A DNA stretch of 64,000 nt from Symbiodinium natans (taxonomy: Eukaryota > Sar > Dinophyceae > Suessiales > Symbiodiniaceae), in assembly GCA_905221605.1 (NCBI GenBank), contig CAJNDS010002315.1, positions 106,001 to 170,000 on the forward strand, read 5' to 3'. This document shows positions 43,306 to 53,619 of this stretch, in pieces. Position 1 is the first letter of the stretch. Each line of letters starts with the position of its first letter. The translations under genes were made by a program, and so were the position numbers. Below the pieces are notes generated by a model. It did not search any database and was not told the origin of the DNA. It saw nothing but the letters and a program-made list of their open reading frames with translations.

Positions 43306-43429
43306 GGGAAAAAATGAAAAATTGAACCACTAGCCTCCATCTAATGAACGCTGCACACGCCCCAGCCACAAAGCCGATTTTCGCGGCCACCCTAAACCCT
43401 AAACCCTAAAGCTTCTCTATCTATGCAAG

Positions 43430-43507
43430 GTGGCGGATCGAGTGAAGGAGTGCACGGCCCAGCAGATCGCCTGGGCCCGAGCCGGTCTTCCAGCGCCAAT
43501 CCCATAA
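43430..43507 (+). CDS. OPR-like exon
   Basis: Frame ADRVKECTAQQIAWARAGLP to a TAA at 43505-43507, or spliced earlier at G|GTCTTC (43484). TAQQIAWARA fits the OPR helix core. C-strand text lies on both sides. Confidence 0.4.
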   Translation: MADRVKECTAQQIAWARAGLPAPIP

Positions 43508-43568
43508 GCCCTAAACCCTAAACCCTTAAGGCTGTCCTCATTCTTTCGGCGGGTGAGGGCCGCCCAAG

Positions 43569-43748
43569 GCCGAATACTATGATTCCCCATTATCTTTTGA
43601 TAAGAGGATGCAGCGTTTCGATGTTTCGCCCTTGCATGCGCGCCACAGCCCTGTGCTGGGAATGATGGGTGTTTTCATCACAGGGCTGCAGTATAAGCTG
43701 CTGCACGTGCCCAAGAAGGTAGCCAAATCGAAGACGCTCCCGCCCTGA
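43569..43748 (+). CDS. Putative exon, 59 codons, unknown
   Basis: After CCGCCCAAG a frame is open to TGA at 43746-43748. It contains YYDSPLSFDKRMQRFDVSPL, HARHSPVLGMMGVFITGLQ and YKLLHVPKKVAKSK. Among the most convincing protein-like stretches in the window. A donor AAG|GTAGCC at about 43717 could splice it before the stop. No family recognised. A further open piece, RTMNRAALCVTYKGLSELGP, lies at about 43838-43900. Confidence 0.5.
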   Translation, partial: AEYYDSPLSFDKRMQRFDVSPLHARHSPVLGMMGVFITGLQYKLLHVPKKVAKSKTLPP

Positions 43749-44224
43749 CTGCAATGGGCAGCTGCAACGTTGAGGTCTTTGCAAAAGTGCCCGTGATCGT
43801 GTACAGGTGGGGAGTGGCTTCAGCCTTCTGGTCTATAGGACCATGAACAGGGCTGCCCTTTGTGTCACGTACAAGGGACTGTCCGAACTCGGCCCTCCTA
43901 AGCCCTAAGCCCTGAAACGGATTCAGGGTGTAGGGTTTAGGGCTCAGGGTTTAGGAGACTCCATGTAGGGTTTGGGAGGTGAATCTTGGGGGTGCCTCCC
44001 CAACTCTAAACCCCAGCTTCTTTGCGTTTCGGGTTTAGTGTTTAATTTAGGGATCCTAAACCCCACATGGTCGGTTTTGGGCCTGAGTGCATTTGGTTAT
44101 GCACCGGCTTTTCCAACAGCCCTACAAGCCCTAAACCCTGAACCCTAAGCCCTAAACCCTGAACCCTAAACCCTAAGCTCTACACCCTGAACCTTGAACC
44201 CTAACCCTAAGCCCTGAACCCTAA

Positions 44225-44505
44225 ACCCTGAACCCTTCACCCTAACCCTTCACCCTAAACCCTAAACCCTAAGCCCTTCACCCTAAACCCCAAGCCCTGA
44301 ACCCTAAACCCGAAACCCTTCGCCCTAAACCCTTCACCCTAACCCTAAACCCTAAGCCCTTCACCCTAAACCCTTCACCCTAAACCCTTCACCCTAAACC
44401 CTAAGCCCTTAACCCTAAGCCCTACACCCTTCACCCTAAACCCCTCGCCCTAAACCCTGCACCCAAGCCCTTCACCCTAAGCCCTTCGCCCTAAACCCTA
44501 AACCC
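44225..44505 (-). repeat. CCCTTCA/CCCTAAA mixed array
   Basis: Alternating CCCTAAA and CCCTTCA heptamers form a higher-order pattern, with CCCTAAG variants at the left. Confidence 0.88.
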
Positions 44506-44516
44506 CTAAGCCAGCC

Positions 44517-44608
44517 CTCGAGCTTGTGTGTCAGTGTGCGAGCTGGCGTCCCGAGGCGAACTGCGCCTGGGCCTTTGCAAAGCTCGATGTCAAGGACACG
44601 AGGCCATT
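44517..44608 (+). CDS. OPR-like exon
   Basis: Open frame with ANCAWAFAKLDVKDTRPL, a clear OPR-type helix pair (N-x-AWAFAxL). C-strand array on the left, then a G run and a TTTAGGG array on the right. 3' end uncertain because the G run starts at about 44609. Confidence 0.6.
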
Positions 44609-44866
44609 GGGGGATTGGGGGGGGGGGGGGGGGGGGGGGGGTTTAGGTATTGGTTTAGGGTTTAGGGTTTAGGGGGTTTAGGGTTTAGGGTTTAGGGTTT
44701 AGGGTTTAGGGTTTAGGGTTTAGGGTTTAGGGTTTAGGGTTTAGGGTTTAGGGTTTAGGGTTTAGGGTTTAGGGTTTAGGGTTTAGGGTTAGGGTTTAGG
44801 GTTTAGGGTTTAGGGTTTAGGGTTTAGGGTTTAGGGTTTAGGGTTTAGGGTTTAGGGTTTAGGGGC
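44609..44866 (+). repeat. G run plus TTTAGGG array
   Basis: About 24 G at 44617-44641 followed by about 30 near-perfect TTTAGGG units. Confidence 0.96.
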
Positions 44867-45480
44867 ACTGCGATACACAAGTCCATGGGCAGCATGGCTT
44901 TGGCCAAGCCTGCAAACCTCTCATAGTTCGGGCTTAGGGTTTCGGGTGATGGGTTTACGCTTAGGGCTTAGGATTTCGGGCTTAATTAGGGTTTAGGGCT
45001 TCGGAAGCGCGGTGGCTTGGCACTTGGTGCCGCTTGGAAGAGTAGGAGGTTCTCCCCGGCAAGCCATGGGCCCACAGCTGTCCTTGGTTCATTTTTGGAG
45101 CCCTAAACCCTAAACAACAAACTCCCAGAGCTAACGCGTGTGGGAGCCATCCAGCGCTTCTCAGTCAGGTGATTGAAGGACACCCCGAACTCAATCCTGA
45201 TCATCTCCTACGATTTAGGGTTTAGGGTTTTTAGGGTTTAGGGAGGCCCTGAAGACCTAGAGCCTCATTGTCCTAACTCCCTAACCCGAAGCTGCGGGGC
45301 TGGAGGGGTTTTCTTAGATGAATTCGTTGGCCGTAGCTACTGAAATGGCATTTTAAAAGACAAGATCAAAGAGGCAGTAGAAGGGGACAATATTGCTAAA
45401 CCCTAAGCCCTAACCTCTAAACCCTAAACCTCAAACTGATTGGGGCCTTCTGTATTCATGGTTCGTGGGGTGCTTTGCAG

Positions 45481-45562
45481 GCTGCTGACGGCCTTGACCA
45501 ACGAGGCATGGCCTCGCAGCTAGCCAGCTTTGGGGACATGGGTGCTGTGGTTTGGGAGTTCG
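45481..45562 (+). CDS. Putative internal exon, unknown
   Basis: Acceptor TGCTTTGCAG, then RGMASQLASFGDMGAVVWEF, then G|GTGGGG. C-strand on the left, G-strand on the right. Possibly a degenerate OPR unit. Confidence 0.4.
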
Positions 45563-45784
45563 GTGGGGTTCAGGGTCTAGGGCTTAGGGTGTAGGGTTTG
45601 CGGGACGTAGGTCTTGGGCTTGCGGGGGGCTTTATGGTTGAGGTTTAGGGGTTTGGGGTTTTGAGGTTGAACGGAACTACACTTTTCATGCCGTTGCCCT
45701 GTATCTTCCGCCTTACCTCAAACCTCTGGTCCACTTCTCAACACTTCAGCTTCGTCCCGAACGTGGAGATCGTCTTTCTGGCAC

Positions 45785-46097
45785 CCTAGACCCAAAACCC
45801 AAAACCCTAAACCCTAACCCTTGAACCTTAAACCCTAAACCCTGAACCCTAAACCCAAAACCCTAAACCCTAAACCCTAAACCCTAAACCCTAAACCCTA
45901 AACCCAAACCCCTAACCCTAAACCCTGAACCCTTAACCATTAACCCTTAACCCTTAGCCCTTAACCCTTGACCCTTAACCCTTTACCTTACCCTGTACCC
46001 TGAACCCTGAACCCTGAACCCTGAACCCTGAACCCTTAACCCTTAACCCTTAACCCTTAACCCTCAACCCTTAACCCTTGGCCCTTAACCCTAAGCT
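45785..46097 (-). repeat. CCCTAAA and CCCTTAA arrays
   Basis: CCCTAAA to about 45900, then CCCTTAA and CCCTGAA variants in separate blocks. Confidence 0.92.
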
Positions 46098-46133
46098 GCG
46101 CCCAGGTCGTTCGGGTTGGGTTTTGTTCCTTAG

Positions 46134-46220
46134 GGATCGACGAAACAGCAGGAGGCCCGCATGGTCCTGGCCCCTTTGCAAGGGACTGAGGGGCGCTGGA
46201 AGCTCCTCAGTGGATACTAA
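46134..46220 (+). CDS. Putative 3'-terminal exon, 28 codons
   Basis: TCCTTAG then QQEARMVLAPLQGTEGRWKL and LSGY to TAA at 46218-46220. Protein-like; the gene is unknown. Confidence 0.35.
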   Translation, partial: GSTKQQEARMVLAPLQGTEGRWKLLSGY

Positions 46221-46379
46221 AGCCCGAAACCCCTAAACCCTGAAACCCTGAAGCCCCAAAGGCCAACGAAGTCCTAAGCCCGAAGCCCTAAACCCTAAAC
46301 CCTAGCCCTAAACCCTAAACCCTAGCCTTAAACCCTAAACCCTAGCTCATTACAACACCCGCATATGGGGAACTGACAG

Positions 46380-46452
46380 GCCGTGGGGCGCATGGCTGAG
46401 TTCAGCCCACAGAACCTGATGTGCCTGATGCTTACTGACAGAGGGTCAAGGG
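46380..46452 (+). CDS. OPR-like exon
   Basis: Acceptor GAACTGACAG, then AVGRMAEFSPQNLMCLMLTD. F(S/N)PQNL is the typical opening of an OPR unit. C-strand text on the left, G-strand text from 46460. Confidence 0.55.
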
Positions 46453-46459
46453 TTTGACA

Positions 46460-46610
46460 GAGGGCTTAGGGCTTAGGGCTTAGGGCTTAGGGCTTAGGGC
46501 TTAGGGCTTAGGGCTTAGGGCTCAGGGCTCAGGGCTCAGGGCTCAGGGCTTAGGGCTTAGGGTTTAGGGTTTGGGGTTTATGGCTTCGGGCTTAGGGCTT
46601 AGAGCTTGGC
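46460..46610 (+). repeat. GGCTTAG heptamer array
   Basis: Variant GCTTAGG repeated about 10 times, then a block of GCTCAGG, then TTTAGGG. Confidence 0.92.
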
Positions 46611-46911
46611 GAGCTTTCCCAGTGGAACGAAGAAACCCTGAACCCTATGTCCCAAGCCCTAGGCCCTAAACCGAAAGTCCTCAACCCTAAGCCTTACCCC
46701 CCAAGAAATCAGAAAGACCCAGACACTAAATCCTAAATCCTCAACCCTACACTCGCTAAATCCCAACCTCCATCTAGTGCCTTGGATTATGCAGTTAGGG
46801 CTTATGGGTTTATGGGGTTTAGGGCCTCGCGGTCTTCATGTGCACTGTACAGGATGTGTAGAACGCTGCCCTAGGCTCCAGCGTGCTTTGCTGCGATAGG
46901 TTTTCGGGAAG

Positions 46912-49412
46912 ATGGAGCTCTTCTATTTCGTTCTTCCGGCCCCTGACATCGACAAAAGCAAGGCGTTCTTCTCCAAGGTATTCGGCTGGAAAGACTTCGG
47001 GGGGGCCCAGGGCGGACATGTCGGTTGCACCAACACCCCCTGTGGTCTGGGAGGCGACGTGAATGAGCTGTACTTCACGACGCTGGATATCGAGGAGAGC
47101 CTGAAGAAGGTCGTTGCCCATGGTGGCGCCATCGTCAAGCAGACTGAGAACTCCGTGGGCAAAGCGGCTCTGTGCCAAGACAACCAGGGGATATACATCT
47201 GGTTCCAGGAGCCCAGTGCTGATCCACACATCCGCGAGCACGCGCTGAACCCCAAACGGGGCACTGCCAATAGCGCGTCTTGGTAGCCCAGTGGTACCTT
47301 TTTTCCCCTTTTTTTGGTTCCAGGTTCCCTTAAGAAAGTAGCCCTAAACCCTAGCCCTAAACCCTAAACCCCAAACCCTAGACCCTAAACCCTAAACCCA
47401 AAAAAAGGGTACCGTTACTACAATATGGGTTACTGGGCTACCCAGGACTTATTCTTCTTCTCTATCCCGGCACCCGAGGAAGCGAAGGCGGGGGGTTGGG
47501 GGTTTAGGGTTTAGGGTTTGGGGTTGAGGGTTTAGGGTTTAGGGTTTAGGGTTTGGGGTTGAGGGTTTAGGGTTTAGGGTTTAGGGTTTGGGGTTGAGGG
47601 TTTAGGGTTTAGGGTTTGGGGAATTGTGGTCCGACGGAGAAAGACCCCATCCCCGTGCAGGGGGCAGTTCTGCTAGGATCCCTTTTTGGGGTCCTTATTT
47701 TTGGGGGGTGCCATACTGTATTGGGGACCCAACAGGCGACCCGAAGTTGAGGGAGCACCCACATTCTTAGGGCCGTTACATGGTCCCGTAATATGGGCCC
47801 TTAAAAGGTGACTCCGTGTATGCCCCTTCCATCAGAACCTTTTAGAGGAGGTAAGGGACCATATCAAGGGCCCATGTAGCTACCCTTAGGGTTTAGGGTT
47901 GACGTAGGGTTTCGGGTTTAGGGTTTAGGGTTTCGGGTTTAGGTCTTAGAGTCTAGGACTGGTGGCCCGAGGCCATGGACTTCTACCCCGGTGTGATGGG
48001 ATGGACCTTTGACGAGAAGAAGGCCAAGGGTAGTTTGGGGTTCAGGGTTCAGGGTTCAGGGTTTAGGGTCTAGGGTTTAGGGTTTAGGGTTTAGGAGAGA
48101 CCCCTCAACTTCGAGCCTGCTTCTGTGGTTCGAGGTGTATGTTTTCGTAAGGTTTAGGGTTTATCCAAGTACAAACCCGAGAGGCCCCTGATAGCCCAAA
48201 ACCCCACCACAGACAAGCACGGTGTAGGGTTTAGGGTTTAGGGTTTAGGGTTTAGGCAACACCTCAACAAATCCGACCCCGAACTCAAGGGATTAAGACT
48301 CCGACCCCGAAGGTTGTATCCCTAAAGGTTCCCTTAATAGACTCCGAATATGGCCCGTATCCTACTTAGAGCATCTTTAAACGGTTCCCCAAACTCAGCA
48401 GTACAAAGGTAGAACCCCTAGATAAGTCCTACTTGGAGGCTCATGGGTACTTGGTCGACTTAGAACCGACTTTAGGAGACTTTAGGTGCCCTTACAAGTG
48501 CAGTTATAGTTGGGTTCTGAGTGCCCTAAACCCTTAGCCCTAATCCCTAGACTCTAAAGCCTAAAGCCTAAACCCTAAACCCTAAACCCTGAACCCTAAA
48601 CCTGCGCCTCCCAGTAAACCCCTAAGTTTCGAAGGCCAAGGGCGGCATGGGAATCCAGAACACCAAAGGCGCACAGGGCGGCTTGTCTGTGGGCAATGCG
48701 AAGTCTCAGTACCCCAGCCTCTGGTACCTTGGCAGGGAGCTGCGGCTTGCAGATTTGGGTTTCGGATTTGGGTTTAGGGTGTAGGGTTGAGGGTTTAGGG
48801 TCTGGGGTTTAATGGTTGGGGTTTAGGGTTTAGGGAAAAGGGTATAGGGAGGTGTGTAGGGTTTACCTTGAGAACACAAGACCTATTCTTTGGTAGTTGA
48901 CCGAAGAACCCTATACGGGGAGACTTCCGATGAGTTCAGGGTTACCGCCCGAAACCCTAAGCCCTAAACCCTAAGCCCTAAGCCCTAAGCCCTAAGCCCT
49001 AAACCCTAAACCCTAAACCCTAAACCCTAACCCCCAATCCCCCCTCCCCCCCAAGCACCTAGGTAAAGCTGGGAGCGTCGGTCTGCCAGTCTGCCCAAAA
49101 GTTCCTGGGCCGAGGTTTCGTGTGGACTCGACCGAGACCACCCTCCGCCTTGTCAAAGATGCTAGGAAGCCCAGTGGTAGCCATTTGTCCTTTTTGGTTT
49201 TTTGGGTTCCTTTATAAAAAAATAGCCAGCACCCAAAAAGTGTACCCTTGTAACATGGTCACTGCCCTAAACCCTACACCCTAAACCCCAGGGCTACCAA
49301 GGAAGCAGGGGGCAAAGGAGAGATCTTCGAAGCTCCAGAAGGCATCATGAGCGAATGTGAGGACGACCAGGGTGTCAAGTTCGGTATCGTGCAGCCTGCG
49401 CCCGGTTACTGA
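46912..49412 (+). CDS. Two-domain VOC (glyoxalase/bleomycin-resistance fold) protein, six exons
   Basis: Exons by frame and homology: 46912-47283, 47446-47487, 47972-48022, 48635-48723, 49115-49157, 49302-49412 (TGA), 235 codons. Domain 1 is exon 1: MELFYFVLPAPDIDKSKAFF, then VFGW, ELYFTTLDIEESLKKVVAHG, and GIYIWFQEP. Domain 2 repeats the plan across exons 2-6: LFFFSIPAPEEAK, AMDFYPGVMGW, GAQGGLSVG, RVDSTETTLRLVK, EAGGKGEIFEAPEG, GVKFGIVQP. The linker GTANSASW precedes domain 2, as in two-domain VOC proteins. Reaction and substrate unknown; metal ligands not identified. Intron ends: 2 and 3 GC-AG, 4 GT-AG, 5 GA-AG (frame also allows AG|GA to CAG|GG), 1 non-canonical (TA-AG or GT-CA). Introns 1 and 5 are TIR element A; 2-4 start G-rich and 3-4 end C-rich. 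Length matches the family, so it is probably functional. The start is the first ATG and fits the first strand of the fold. Confidence 0.8.
47282..47445. mobile_element. TIR element A, acting as intron 1 of the VOC gene
   Basis: Ends GGTAGCCCAGTGGTACC and GGGTTACTGGGCTACC are inverted; inside, CCCCTTTTTTTGG pairs with CCAAAAAAAGGG-like text. The element coincides with the gap between the codons for SW and DLFFF. Its loop is enlarged by telomere-like text at about 47340-47398, absent from the copy at 26805. Confidence 0.75.
47492..47640 (+). repeat. Higher-order G-strand repeat in VOC intron 2
   Basis: GGGTTTGGGGTTGAGGG followed by two or three TTTAGGG units recurs three times with a ~35-base period. 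The rest of the intron (47640-47971) is unique or element-like. Confidence 0.8.
48313..48420. repeat. Dispersed element H, copy 1
   Basis: GGTTGTATCCCTAAAGGTTC ... TATGGCC ... GGTTCCCCAAACTC resembles 59268-59370. It lies inside VOC intron 3. Confidence 0.5.
49158..49301. mobile_element. TIR element A, acting as intron 5 of the VOC gene
   Basis: GAAGCCCAGTGGTAGCC at the left and GGTCACTG ... GGGCTACC at the right. The right TIR is split by 26 bases of C-strand text at 49265-49290. AGGAAG occurs at both outer edges (49164 and 49300), as a target duplication would. Confidence 0.7.
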
Positions 49413-49414
49413 GC

Positions 49415-50200
49415 CTTTTGCGCCCGCGCGGGTGCACGAGATTTCTAGGCTTCCATGGGTGCAGGGCCCTGACACTTACCAGGTCGCACTAGATCCTTCG
49501 AAAGGAGGGGCCGCCGACATGAGGCGGCCGTCGAAAGGAGGGGGCCGCCGAAAGGGTCACCCAGGGAGCATCCGCACCGCAAGCCCCACAAGTTTTATGG
49601 CCAGCAGCACGCATCGGTTTTGAGCGGCCCGACACGACTTTCCCGCAGCGGCGCCTTTTGGAAAAGACACGTTGGGGCTCGGCGACTGGGGTTTAGGGGA
49701 GTAACCTTAAACCCTGGAGTCGGGGAGTATGGTACGTGTCGCAGTATGCATTTGAAATGTCGGAACTTGAATCGTCACGACTTCAGGTTTGTGTTTGGAC
49801 CTTGTCGGCGCCGACCTTACATCTGCCTAAGCCCCACTTGGACCAATCCACACATCCTACGAGTCTGAAAAGACCAACTTTATACGACGCCTCTCAAACC
49901 AGCAGCCGCGCACGTGTATCTGTCCTACCAATCCTAAACCTCCCAGGCCCCCATGCCCCTAAGCCCCAAAACCCTCAACCCTTCGCCCTCAATCCTCAAG
50001 TTTCAAAACCCAAAACCCCAGACCCTAAACCCAAAACCCTACCAAAACCCTAAGGCCCTAAGCCCTAACCCCCCAGAAGCTCTTGAGCCCCCCCCCCCCC
50101 CCCCCCCGCCCACCCCCAAAGCCCCAAACGCTGCCCTGTCCAGGTCTGCTCTGGGCCTGCGCCCGGCTGCAGTTTCTGTGCCTGGCTGAGGAGACCACAT
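49415..50200. other. Region after the VOC gene
   Basis: GC-rich to 49660 with a direct repeat of TCGAAAGGAGGGGxCCGCCG at 49497 and 49528; then mixed sequence, C-strand text from 49930, and a C run at 50090-50107. ORFs at 49357-49623 and 49736-50053 have no recognisable domain. Confidence 0.4.
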
Positions 50201-50775
50201 GAAACAAGCAAGGATTTAGGGTTTAGGGTTTGGGGTGTAGGGTTTGGCGTTTGGGGTGTAGGGTGTAGTGTTTAGTGTGACATTTAGGGTTCCTCCAAGG
50301 CCTAGTAGGGTGAAGTCAGAGAGAGACGAGCTTCCTCGTTCCGTAGTAGGTAATTGGGGATCTTGCCACCCTCTCTCCCTATGTACTTTAAACGGGTTCA
50401 GAAGGTCACCTAATTACATCCCTAAACCCTAAACCCTAAATCTCTACGTCCCTACCAAAAACCACCAAGCAAAGGGGTTTAGGGGGGTCCGGAGGGCGCT
50501 CCACCCCATCCTACTCTCCACGAAGTAGGAATTCCACAAGACACCTTCTCAGGGCCCTCAAAGCCTCAACCCTGAACCCTAGGCCCTAAACCCTGAACCA
50601 ACCCCCCTCCCCCCAACAAAAACAAACAACACATAGGCACGTATGGTAGACTCCGAAAGCAGTATTCCTGATTCGAGTACCGCTTGCACGTAGCATGCAA
50701 ACCACCTACAAGTATATCAACACACTCACAAAGAGAACCCCGAAACCCTAACCTCCCCCCCAAAGAAACAAAGCA
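50200..50775. other. Mixed sequence, no gene assigned
   Basis: G-strand text at 50215-50290, then unique sequence, short C-strand pieces at 50420 and 50570. No convincing exon. Confidence 0.5.
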
Positions 50776-50935
50776 CTATATATATATATATACATATAGA
50801 GAATAAGAATATTAATAATAATGATAATAATGATAATACTGATAATAATGCTAATAATGATAATCATGATAATAATGATTTAATGATAACAATGATACTA
50901 ATAATATAACAAGAATAACAATAATAAGAATCATG
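50776..50935. repeat. AT and AATGAT microsatellites
   Basis: TATATA at 50776-50800, then trinucleotide-like AATAATGATAAT text to about 50930. The most AT-rich stretch of the region. Confidence 0.9.
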
Positions 50936-51164
50936 CGAGTAAGAAGAAGAAATGCATCCTTAAACCTTCACGAGGCACCCGGCTCTTCTGCAAGCTGCAG
51001 CGGACAGCTGCTCAGATCTGGGCGTCGATCGCAGGGGACTTCGGATTCAGGTTTAATCCTTTTCTTCATCTATGTATTTCAATGGGGGTTTTCGGATTTA
51101 AGGGGATCCTGCTCCTATTTGGTACAAAAGGGTACCCCTATTTTGGGAAATACCCGGATGTTTC

Positions 51165-51378
51165 TCCATTTTCGGTCAATCTGCCCCCCTGGTGTTTTTC
51201 AAATCTCGGTCAATCAGCCACCGGTGTGCTTTCAAATTTCGGTCAATCGGCACAAGTGTTTTTTTTCAAGTTTCGGTCAATCGGCACCGGTGCTTTTTCC
51301 CGGTCAATCGGCACCAGTTTGTTCAAGTTCGGTCAATATCGGCACAGGTGTTGTTCAATGTTCGGTCAGTCGGTCTAG
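51165..51378 (+). repeat. TTTCGGTCAATCGGCAC minisatellite
   Basis: Seven units of about 30 bases share TTCGGTCAATCGGCACxGGT followed by GTTTTTTCAA. Both units and spacing have drifted. Confidence 0.85.
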
Positions 51379-51474
51379 GGAGGATAAATAAGTCTAAGTA
51401 GTATCTGCCAGTATCTGCCGAGAAAAAGGAGATGTTGTTGCGCACCCCAGGGTTTATGGATTGGGTGAAGTTAT

Positions 51475-51590
51475 CTTTTCTTCATGTTATGGGATTCTTC
51501 GGTCGGCTGGGCATGTTGAAACGCTTGACAAGCTGCTTGACGAGCTGCTTGACCAGTGAATACTTGGACTTGAGATGCTGAACCCTATAC
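51475..51590 (+). repeat. Dispersed element E, copy 2
   Basis: Matches 22131-22240, with an internal GACAAGCTGCTTGACGAGCT duplication not seen in copy 1. Confidence 0.65.
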
Positions 51591-51824
51591 CGTCTATACC
51601 TTAAAACCCTAAACCCTAAACCTGAAACCCTATATAAACCCTTAACCCGAGGCCGTCGCTCTGCAGCCACACCCGGAGCGTACCCGACCACACCCCTCTT
51701 AGCACGCCCTGGCCCCAAAATGTGCAAAATCATGGGGTCATCAAAATCTGTGTCCCAGTAAGGACTTTGCGTGAACGAAGCCCCTCAACCCGGACAGAGG
51801 AATATTTGTCTCCTAGCTATTTTT

Positions 51825-51905
51825 TTAATTATATATATATATGTCTATATACATATGTATACATATATATATATATATATATATTCACATACACATAAAT
51901 TTACG
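51825..51905. repeat. AT microsatellite
   Basis: ATATATATAT and TACATATG text for about 80 bases. Confidence 0.9.
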
Positions 51906-52582
51906 TACGTGCATATCGCATGTAGCTTGGGGTGTCCAGCTTGCAGGCGGAAGCGTGGATTGCTTGGGGTTTCGGGTTTAGAGTTTAGGGTTTTAAGTTT
52001 GTAGGGTCTTAGGGTTTGAGGGTTTTAGGGTAGGCCTCATGCAAGGTCACAGCGGTCTTGGCCTGGGTTGCTCCGAGTTTTAGCGTAATTAGGGGCGAAG
52101 CTGCGGTTTGAGGGTAGTCAAGGTCAGAAACAGAATTCGGGGAAGCTTGCGTGCTGTGCGAACTCATGCTCGCTAAGGTTTCGTCTCGAGCTTAGAGTTG
52201 CAGGGAAGAACCGGGGCACGATCTCACAGTGCCAGATCGTGTTTGGGACGCTTTGAATCCTAAACCTTACGTAGCGGTCAATCTAGGGTCCTAGCCCCAC
52301 TACATCTGACCATGAACCTTCAAGTAAACCCTAGACCCCGAACCTTCAACCCACACCTTAAACCCTAAACCCCGTACCAAGGCCCACCTTACACCCGAAG
52401 CCCTAAACCTTAAGCTCCGGATGCCTGCCAAGCCAACTCCAAATGCCACTAAACCCTAAAGGTTTAGGGTTTTGAGCTTAGTGTTCAGGGTTTCGGGATT
52501 GGGGTTTGGGGTTTAGGGTTTAGGGTTTAGGGTTTAGGGTTCAGGGAACCTGGACCCTGAGCCCCGAACCCTGAACCCTCAG

Positions 52583-52664
52583 CAGCTCGAGGACTGCGCC
52601 CCACCGCGGCTGGGCGAGTTTTCATCGCAGGCTGCGCGCTCTGTTGGACTCTCCTCAGCTCTGG
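52583..52664 (+). CDS. Putative exon, weakly OPR-like
   Basis: Frame EDCAPPRLGEFSSQAARSVG then LSSALG. EFSSQ...LSSAL is laid out like an OPR unit (FxxQ...L). Telomere-like text C-rich on the left and G-rich on the right. Confidence 0.4.
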
Positions 52665-52943
52665 GGTTTAGGGTTTGAGAGTTGGGATTCGGGGTTTAGG
52701 GTTTAGGGGTTTTAGGGGTTCAGGGTTCGGCTTAGGGTTGTTAAGGGTTTCGGGGTGTAGGGTTTGGGGTTTAGGTTTAGGGGTTGGGGTACAGGGTTTG
52801 GGGTTGTGGGGGGGTTTCGGGCTGGGGGGTTGCTTCAAACTGGAGTTACAGGTTGAGGGTTTGGGGTTTAGGGTTTGGAGTGTCTCTAGAAGCTTATGCT
52901 TTGCCCGTCCTCGGGGTGTAAGGGTTAGGGTACTGAAACTTGC

Positions 52944-53046
52944 TAGCCCAGTGGTGCCCGTTGCCCTTTTATTTGGTTATGGATCCCATTACAAAGCAAC
53001 CAACGGAAAAAGGGTGCCCGTATTCTAAGATGGTTCCTGGGCTACC
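52944..53046. mobile_element. TIR element A copy
   Basis: CTAGCCCAGTGGTGCCCG and ATGGTTCCTGGGCTACC are inverted; inner pair CCCTTTTATTTGG and CCAACGGAAAAAGGG. No telomere-like insertion in this copy. Confidence 0.75.
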
Positions 53047-53619
53047 ACGATCAGCAAGTGAGGTGCCCCAGGGTAGAACGTTCTCGGATGCCTCGCAGTG
53101 CCCTTATTCCACTCGAGGGTCGCTGCTGAACCGCTTCAAGCACAAAAGGGCTCCCGGGTTAGTATTCGCTTCTTGGACCACCTCGGTCTAGCCGACCCTA
53201 AACCCTAAGCCCCGTCACTCCGGAAAGAGCCCACCCTGCAAGTCAGATGCCCTCTCACCACCCATTAGAGTTTAGGGTTTAGGTTCAGGGTTTAGGGTTT
53301 AGGGTTTAGGGTTTAGGGTTTAGGGTTTGGACCCTAAGCCCTCACACGGGTTGGATTTGAGGTTTCGCGACTGGGCCTTCGGGCTGAATGGGCATGCAGG
53401 CTTCGGGGTCGGGGTTTGACCCCAAACCCTAAACCCCAAACCCTAAACCCCAAACCCTAAAGCCCAAACCCTATCCCTAAACCCTAAACCCCAAACCCTA
53501 AACCCTAAGCCCCAGTTAGGGAAAAGCCTTGACGGGCACCGCACGCCCCGCGCCGGTCGGTGGATAAACCCCTAAACCCTAAACACCTACCCTAGAAAGG
53601 CCTGCTGCGATTTGTAGGG

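Noticed and set aside
43124-43333. Tyr/Arg/Val repeat ORF
   Set aside because: Translation of the TTTATAGGG array; the same holds for 39304-39564 on the minus strand.
45330-45352. Possible dinoflagellate spliced-leader relic (CCGTAGCTACTGAAATGGC)
   Set aside because: Only the first seven bases match the leader; the rest differs, so the match is within chance.
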